This document shows positions 1 through 7,800 of a stretch of DNA of 11,532 bases, one piece after another. The notes under the pieces are model-generated. The model was not told where the DNA came from. It saw nothing but the letters and a program-made list of their open reading frames with translations, and searched no databases. This DNA comes from Phoronis ovalis. Taxonomy: Eukaryota > Phoronida > Phoronidae. A program made the translations under genes and the position numbers. The DNA lies in contig JAOXYB010045315.1 in NCBI GenBank assembly GCA_028565635.1, positions 1-11,532 of the forward strand, read 5' to 3'. How positions within the stretch are numbered: position 1 is the first letter of the stretch; every line of letters begins with the position of its first letter.

Positions 1-219
1 CATGTTTTTAATAAGCATCTACTTCTCACCAGCTGTAAACTTCACTAGGGCCAGTTTCTCCAACTGGCAGCATTCTTGGCTGGGGGTACACTCTCGGAGT
101 TGTTTACAACTCACCGAATGTCTAGTATGAACATTCTGTTTACATTGCAGATAGCTGGGTTGAGGATACAAGTTCTAGAAACAGAACAACTGTTAACAAT
201 TTTTGTTTTTTTTTCATAG

Positions 220-348
220 GTGGAGCCAGCTCACAAGGAGTTCAGTCTTGGTGTAGCAAGTGTGGCAGATACCTTTGGTATTGCTTTGTCTGGAGCTGTT
301 GCCTTACCTGTGCACAACTTTCTCTGTAGTCTTCCTGCACCTGCATGA
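220..348 (+). CDS. Candidate terminal coding exon of an unidentified gene (hydrophobic C-terminus)
   Basis: A strong acceptor (poly-T tract then catag, ag at 218-219) precedes 42 open codons and a TGA at 346-348. The frame reads VEPAHKEFSLGVASVADTFG, then IALSGAVALPVHNFLCSL. The stretch from about residue 18 to 36 is hydrophobic and could be a last membrane helix of a multi-pass protein, perhaps a transporter, but I do not recognise the family. The two other frames stop or give Trp/Cys-rich nonsense. AATAAA near 571 could end the mRNA. The rest of the gene lies outside the window to the left. Confidence 0.5.
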   Translation: MEPAHKEFSLGVASVADTFGIALSGAVALPVHNFLCSLPAPA

Positions 349-1417
349 CAATAGTCAAAGTTACTTTTTGAATGTAGATATGTTAAAATAGGAGCAAATC
401 AATTCACAGTTTGATAAATTCTTGGATAATGTTATTTATTAAAAATTCTCTAATTCGTACATTAAAAAAATATTATTTTTTATAGACGAACAGAACATTC
501 ATCAACGAACTGTCTAGAGTCTGGTTACTATCCCCATAGGGGCTGTTGCTAAAGAAATGAAAAGAATGGTTGAATAAATATATAGTCGGGCAAGCATATT
601 AATAAGCATTTTCTCCTATTTCCTTGCCTGGCAGCCATGGGGACATGTTTATTTGAAAGTGGGTATAATTTTGCACAAAATGAAACAATTCACAATTTGA
701 AAATGTCATTTTTTATCAAAAATGGTGGAATTATTTTCAAACTAAGAAATGACAAGTATTTCCTGCCAATTCACCCTGGTGCTCTTTAGTCGAGAACAAA
801 AAGATTTATTAGTTCGTCCTGCATGAAAAGTCGGGAGTTGGCATGAGACATGATTACCTTTATTTGCGACAGAACAGAATTTTCCATGAAGAGTTTAGGC
901 TATTTACTAGAAGGTAACATGTTACTATTGAGGTGGATAGGAAAATCAATTGTATTTCTGTGCTATAAGCTATAGTAATCATTTCACTGTGATTTCTGTT
1001 TTTTTTTTACCATCTCGTGAGGAGTGTATCGAGTGACAGTAGAAGGAAATATATTTATTTTTTCTTTCATTTATTATATTTTTTTAGCACCAGCTCTCTG
1101 TGGTTGGGAATAGAAGTTAGTGTTCAAACTCATGTATATGTGTATTATGTAGTTAGTTATAGTTGGTCAATAGATTGTTTTCTTTCTAATAATATTATTA
1201 CAAGGTCCAAATACTGGTATAATTTTAATTTCAACTTAAAATTACAATGCAAATTTACTTTGTGGCCCTTAGATAAAAGAAAATTGTTCACTGCAGTGGT
1301 AAAACATGAAGTTTAAAAAATTCATTCAGTTTGGATAACCTAATATTTTTGTATTTAGTCAAGATGTCTAAATTCTAAATATTAAAAAAAATATATATAA
1401 TTACATTTTGTATGTAG
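349..1417. other. AT-rich stretch, no convincing gene
   Basis: This probably holds the 3' UTR of the left plus-strand gene and non-coding DNA. The one long open frame (1017-1316) has low-complexity composition (poly-Phe, Tyr, Asn) and no family resemblance. A diverged direct repeat is visible: AAACATGAAGTTTAAAAA near 1303 resembles AAACATGAGGCTAAGAAA near 1420, inside the next candidate exon. Confidence 0.5.
571..576 (+). terminator. Possible polyadenylation signal (AATAAA)
   Basis: AATAAA lies about 225 nt after the TGA of the candidate exon at 220-348 on the same strand. Such hexamers are frequent by chance in AT-rich DNA, so support comes only from position. Confidence 0.3.
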
Positions 1418-1494
1418 GAAAACATGAGGCTAAGAAAGTCATTCAGAAAGGTACACTGGTAGAATCTCTGCAAGTGGTAACAGGAAAACAGTAG
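1418..1494 (+). CDS. Candidate terminal exon of a plus-strand gene, unidentified
   Basis: After an acceptor (cattttgtatgtag, ag at 1416-1417) there are two bases finishing a split codon, then 24 codons and TAG at 1492-1494. They read KHEAKKVIQKGTLVESLQVV, ending TGKQ, a normal-looking amphipathic composition. Two overlapping AATAAA signals follow 60-70 nt later. The exon could be an alternative last exon of the gene ending at 348 or belong to a separate gene. No family is recognised; this is judged from composition and signals only. Confidence 0.33.
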
Positions 1495-1793
1495 ACAGTA
1501 CTGATATTGCTCTTTAAATCAATTATATTTTCATATAAATTATAAACCATTTCAAAATAAATAAAACATTTGTTAATTTCTCGACTCCTTTTGTCTGATT
1601 ATTACATATATTTGAGACCCTGGATTCAAGTGCAAAATGTATGTAACAAAAAAAAACTTGCAATTCTTTTATCAACAACGATTATATCTCTGCATAATAT
1701 TTGAGTAACATTAAAGTACAGTATTCACTCGGATATATTTAAATTTTGGTACACAATTACTCCATGTGGACAAAATGTAACTTAAAAATTTTA
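1495..1793. other. Convergent 3' region between the plus-strand candidate exon and PHYH
   Basis: No coding signal seen. The 3' UTRs of PHYH (minus) and of the candidate plus-strand gene would meet or overlap here. The DNA is AT-rich with short A and T runs. Confidence 0.5.
1556..1565 (+). terminator. Double polyadenylation signal (AATAAATAAA)
   Basis: Two overlapping AATAAA hexamers sit 62-71 nt after the TAG at 1494, a spacing typical of a compact 3' UTR. They support the candidate terminal exon at 1418-1494 but do not prove it. Confidence 0.35.
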
Positions 1794-1847
1794 TCACATA
1801 TTAATTTGCTGACCTCTTGCTATGCGTGCTTTCATTCTCCAGATATC
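1794..1847 (-). CDS. PHYH: PHYH coding exon 7 (C-terminus and stop)
   Basis: Seventeen codons and a TGA encode [17 protein letters not shown]. The human C-terminus (DIWMFRARLVKGERTNL) has the same length and pattern, which fixes the frame. The acceptor is catttcag (ag at 1848-1849). No SKL-like PTS1 is present, in line with import by the N-terminal PTS2. The polyadenylation site is uncertain: AATATA lies about 55 nt beyond the stop (1734-1739 on the plus strand), and canonical AATAAA (TTTATT on plus) first occurs at 1070-1075 and 1054-1059. Confidence 0.9.
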   Translation of the reverse strand, partial: DIWRMKARIARGQQINM

Positions 1848-4800
1848 CTGAAATGAATTTTGTAAATAGTAATAACAATGCCTCACTCCACTCATTAGTA
1901 CTTTTTATCAGCCAAATGTTCATATATACATTATTTAACACTGTTTTCTATTGAAAGATTTTGGTCCTTGAGATCTACTTTGGTGTGTCATAACAATCCT
2001 TATGATAAAGGCATAAACTATCAATTTTGAAACATGCCCAAGAGACTCATTAACAAACCTTTTCGTATATTAAACAAACTTTAGCCTGTTTATTGTATAA
2101 ATGAAGATAAATATCCCTAAAGTAGAATAAAATATCTGTCCTACCTCTAATTTTAAATTTTGTCCAACCTGTTTTCCATGTCGCTTACTGGCAAGCTCTT
2201 TAATTTCTTCTTCAACCATCTCTTGCGTTGTTCTTTTTACATCAATGTAGCGACATTCTGAACTGGAATAGTGGCAGGATATTGCCTAGAAAGAATAAAA
2301 ATTTAACATTCATTTGGAAACTCCTCCTGGGGTTATTATAGAAGAGATTTCGGGATTAGAAGTAGTACAAAAAAAGTCTTACTATGGTTGTAGGTATTAT
2401 TTTCTGTCCCTGGTTAAAATTTCAATACTAAATAATAATTTTTGCTATAAGTATCATAAATATGTTATTGTTACTGAAATGACCGATGGAGTACAATTAT
2501 AACAAGGCTATGATGCGAATCAACTAAACAATGCAACAGAATTGTACGTTGGTACCTAAATACTTGCGTAATGATGAACTGTAAAGTTCCAACAAGTTCA
2601 AAATTTGTATTACTAAATCAAAATAGAAAGCATTAATAGAACAGAAGTCTAAATGTAACATTTATTAAAATGCAAGCCTTTTCTTTAATAGAACTTCATC
2701 TTTAAATGTCCTTGCGTATCCACCAAATATAATTTTCCCTACCAAGAAACAATCCTAATATTATATCATGTACCTTAAAAATAGCTGAGTCATCAGTTGG
2801 CTCATAGATTATCAGGATTTCATCAGCTAATTATTTGGCTAATTATGTGATTAAGCAAAATTATCAATTTTGTCCATACCTTTCGGAATCCCTGTGTCCT
2901 ATTTGTGCCTGATCCATGGAGCAGTATAGGATGGAAGAAAACTGTATCTCCTGGTTCCATCTCTAAGTGAACTCGTGGTTTACTTGGATCAAAGCCGCGA
3001 ATACCATGGTACATTTTGTTAACACCACCCTACAGTGGAATATAATTATTTATTAATTTATTCTTTACATCAGTACTGGAAAAGAATAAGAAACTTCCAA
3101 CACATATTGTTAACGTAACATATTTTAATTAAAACATGCATCATTGGATAAAGACTTAGTGTACTTCCTATGCTTATATATACAATGAAATGCAAAAAAA
3201 ATAAATGTTTTATACTTGCAGCATATATGATAATGTTTATGGCGGACAGCATCATGCCTGCTAATCAAACCCCTATAAATAACAATATCTAAAAACCCCG
3301 ACCATACAAAGGTCTTATCTTATGTACGGTATCACCGGTCTCAAGGTACACTGAGGTGTGCATATACTTCAACCTATATTTTAACAATTAAAATGAAGAG
3401 ACAGACATATCAAAGTATGCATTTTTAAACATATAATACTCTAAACTTTAACCTACACACTTAAAGTTTTGCAGAAATTAGCTTTACATATTATATATCT
3501 ACAAATTTGTCTGAGTTTTTAAAATTTTGTTTTGTTTTGAAATGTAATTGTGATCTTTGAACTGTGACAATTCATAACTTTTAAACAAAGCAAAATTTTA
3601 CAATTCTGATATAAGGTTTTGTAGATATATTTATCTAAAGATGATTTGTTCAGTTTCAGCTTTGTAAAGGGAGGATTTTGTGACCTAATTTTTTTTAAAT
3701 TATAATTTGAAAAAACATTTTTTAAAATTACATTTCGAAAAAACATAATCTTATTCTGATAATGGCACTTATCACATTATTAGAAATATTTTCAACCTAA
3801 CATTTTTTGGATTTCAAAAATTTAAAGTATAACTTTCCAAAAATATATACTTTCAGGTCTATTTCTTCATCTTGATTATGAAAATTAAAGAGTGTTAAAG
3901 TCAACTAAAATTGTATCTTAAGTCCGTAAAAAGTCTCTTCATACAAACTTTCTTACTGATCTTATCCCTTGAACCTGTTCTTATTAATCCCAAAATATCT
4001 AATGTTACTCATGCTCATCCAGTTCAAATAATACAAAGCTTGCAAAAAACTTCCTGCTATTGGAGAACTGATCTAACACAATTTTAAATTTATGCTCATT
4101 AGAACCTACCTCCCACTTAGGATAATCATGGGGCATAAGTTCACCGGTGTGAGTTCCAGGAACAACTACTAGGCAACCATTCTGTGTGTGAACTTTCTCC
4201 ATGGCGGTCCATGCGCACACAATGCGATCTGCTGGGCGAAATGGGAAATAGTGCAAATCTTGATGCATAGGATGACGGGATGACTCTGTACCAGGATCTG
4301 GAGGTTTGTTGATCAGCATTGTATGCATCGCCATGATGTCTGGGCCAGTAAAACACTCCACATAGTCAAGAACCTACAGGAAGAACATTGCCAGCAGTAA
4401 GTACAACATCGAACTACATACTCCCTGATCCAGATTGCAAGCAAAAATATTTGTGCCCAAACATCATTTTACTGTTACGATAATTGCTATGTCCACTAGA
4501 AAATGGCATTTGCCACCTGCATATCTAAACAATGTAACTGACATGTCCAAACTTTGCATAGCAAATGCTTTTGATTATAGTTCATCTAAAATTTCAAATA
4601 AATAGGTGGAAGACCAATAAAAATAGGATGCACAATAGATGTATGAAGTGTAAAAGCTTTAATTAAGTATTTTTGACATGAAACATTACCTGTGGTAGTG
4701 TACAGTAATCAAACAGCTCTTTATCGTCTTGGAATTCTTGAATCTTGGTGATAGCTTTCTCACCCTTCACAAACTCTGATTTAGCGATAGCGACATCTCT

Positions 4801-7800
4801 CATGACAACCATTAGTGGAGGACGTTCCACTTCACCATTACATATTTTCTCAAATTGACTCCTAGAATTCACAACATTTATAACCACCATGTAATTACAA
4901 ATAATAATAGAAGTACAGAATATTTTAAAGTCCTGCTGAAATTTAATAAATATGCTAGACACAATTACTTGGAGATGATCAGAAATATCAAAAATCTGGC
5001 AATGATTCATAACTAGAAACTTAATTAATGAAATTGACTGCGAATTGTAAACAGCTTTATTGAATTTTTGTTACCTGTTTTTTGTCCAAACTGTGAACTA
5101 TGATTACAAGTAAAAACTATTGTGAACTGACAAACCTTTCTGCCCACTTTTCACACAAACTATTTTGTACTGAACTTCCTTGTTACAGCACATTTGCAAA
5201 GAAAACACAAAGTGAACTACAAACTTATCACTACCTTTCCGTCTGCTTCTAATAAATTTTCCTTGTTGAACAGCATTTGCAATAAGTGACCTACTACTAT
5301 GTCATTACAACCATGTCACATGACTTTGCTCAACATAATGTACGTTACTAACAGTAGATTTCCGAGTTGTGCAATTTTGCGAATATATACCGAAATCCAT
5401 TGCAATTCATCCAAATTGCTTATCTGACTAGAAGACATATACTTAAACTGAGCACCTGTATTTCTCTAATTTAGCTTTTGGTACCAATCCTTTTATGACC
5501 AGAAATCCATTTTTCTCGTAGAACTTTCTCTGTTCCTCGGTCAGTCGAACATTGTCCACGGTATACCTAAATTCTCCAATACATGGTGCATCATATGCTC
5601 CGGTTTCTTTAACATGCTAATTTACGATGAAGGAAAGTTTACTTCATAAAAGTGCAATTCAAAATTTCAAATACTACTACGAGTACAAATATAAAGGTCA
5701 CCGTTTGCACCTATTCCTTCGAAAATATTGGTCACGGTTACTAATTCAATTAATATTGTTTGCCTGTTGATGTAATATTCAAATTCACCAAATTTCTATC
5801 GCAATTTAATACTATTAGTTATAGAACTAAAAATTGATATTTGATTTTACACAAAAAAGTGGCTACGCAGATGCCATAACAAAGCTTCCTATATAACATA
5901 CTGGACGTCACTTCCTCTTGACAGTCATACATTTTTCTTCGCTCTACTTTATTTCATTCTTTTGCCTCTACGCACTTCGACCTCTCATAATTTCATATAC
6001 AAGTCATTCCGAACAGAACAGGGAGGATACAAAACCAAGGTGAAAATCTGGTGATTTTTCTCGTATTTGTGAGGTCGAACTGACTGAAAAGATCCCCGAA
6101 CAAAAAGGCAGAAAATGGCGGGAAAATCGTACTACGTATTAGACTAGAACTTCATAGCAGGTATTTCCAAGTTTGACAATAGTCGACTTGGATTCAATTA
6201 TTAGGTTATACACATACTACCCACCTTATTATATGTTCTTACTATTGCTTAACATAACATCTCGTAACAATTATATTGCAGTTCTAAAATAGCCTTAGTG
6301 GTGTGAGCCATCCGTGATCAGGCCATGATAAGAAGTCCTAACTATTCCTGTCCTAGTTGACACTATGAGTTCATAGCTTATATGATCGACGGATTAGTAA
6401 AACTCTAGAGAGTCTTTCCTAAATATCACTAACTCACCCCCCCCAAATAATAAATACCATCATTTCAGCTGCACGAGTAGTAAACAATATTCAACTTGTG
6501 ATACTATCATGGAGCATGAGAAGGCTGTTAGCACAACCAGATCTAAAGAAGGTTACATTCATACCTGCCATTCATTAGAACTAATATATGACTAATATAT
6601 AAACCACCTTAGTATTAAAAGTAACACATCTATACTCAGGATCCACAAATCTGAGCACTGCTGTCTTCTATTTCTCACCTTGTTATCATTAACAACAAGC
6701 GGAGATCTCCACCCAACTCCAGGCCCTAGCACCAATAGTTACAGTCACTGTGATAGTTGCCCCTCCATCATAAACAATAGCACCAAATACCCTTGTGGTG
6801 CATGCAAGGTGCCAGTAACTTGGAATGACAAAGGCATAGTTTGTGACGACTGCGAAACATGGTATCACATAAACTGTCAAAATATATGTGACACCCTGTA
6901 TGAACGTTTTGGAAGCAGCAATGTATCGTGGGAGTGCTGGGGGTTGGAATTTAAGTACCACTCTTTTTTATCCACAAATAGAAACAGACAACCCATTTGA
7001 ATATCTCAACGTTTCACTTCCTTCGTCATTTCCTTCTGAAATGTCCTCCCAGGAGAGCCCTTGTTTACCTCATCACCTAAACATAAACTAACCTACTGCC
7101 ACAGTAGAAAATCACTGAGAATTCTAAACATAAACTGTCAATCCATTAAAAACAAAAGACCAGCTTTTCTTAATGTAATTGACAGCTCCAAACCAGACGT
7201 CATCATCGGTACTGAATCTTGGCTATCAGGTGATATCACAGAGAGTGAATACTTTCCACCATCATTCTCTGCGTGCCGGAAAAACAGATCAACTGGTAAA
7301 ACAGGAGGAGGTGTCTTCATTGCTATTAATAATGAATTTATGAGTACACGTGAAACAAACTTAGATACCAATTGTGAACTAATATGGACCAAAATCAAAA
7401 TGGCCAGGCATAAAGATCTTATTATCGGTGCTCATTACAGACCAAATGTAAACGATGACAGAAGCATAAATGAACTTAGGAAGTCTCTTGATAAACTAGG
7501 CAACCAAGTTTACACTAAAAACATCATTCTAGCCGGTGATTTTAACTTTCCAGGATGGGAGTGGTCAACTGGATCACTAAAAGCAGAGTGCCCTTATACT
7601 CAACTTCATGTGGACTTTGGTAACCTACTAGATGACTACGGTCTAAATCAAATCATAGCTAAACCCACAAGAGGAAATAATACTGTAAGACCTCACAATA
7701 ACAAACAATCCCACACTTGTTATCCGGACCCAGATCATGCCAGGAATATCTGACCATGATATCACTTTAGTTGAGTCTGATGTTAACCCGGTTCGCCATC

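Noticed and set aside
1017-1316. 99-codon plus-strand frame as a gene
   Set aside because: Its poly-Phe, Tyr and Asn composition follows AT-rich DNA; no start context, homology or splice logic supports it.
2314-2502. 62-codon plus-strand frame
   Set aside because: It lies in a PHYH intron with no recognisable domain; length is expected by chance.
4141-4356. A 71-codon minus-strand frame overlapping PHYH exon 4
   Set aside because: It is the alternative frame of the well-supported exon and has no homology of its own.
5456-5567. Alternative start of PHYH exon 2 at TTTAG|GTATACC
   Set aside because: It would need an incoming phase 2 intron, while exon 1 offers only phase 0 donors; the acceptor at 5617 fits phase 0 and keeps FRY, which is conserved.
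5860-5880. ATGGCATCTGCG on the minus strand as the PHYH start exon
   Set aside because: It reaches a TAG after four codons with no donor site and no PTS2 signal.
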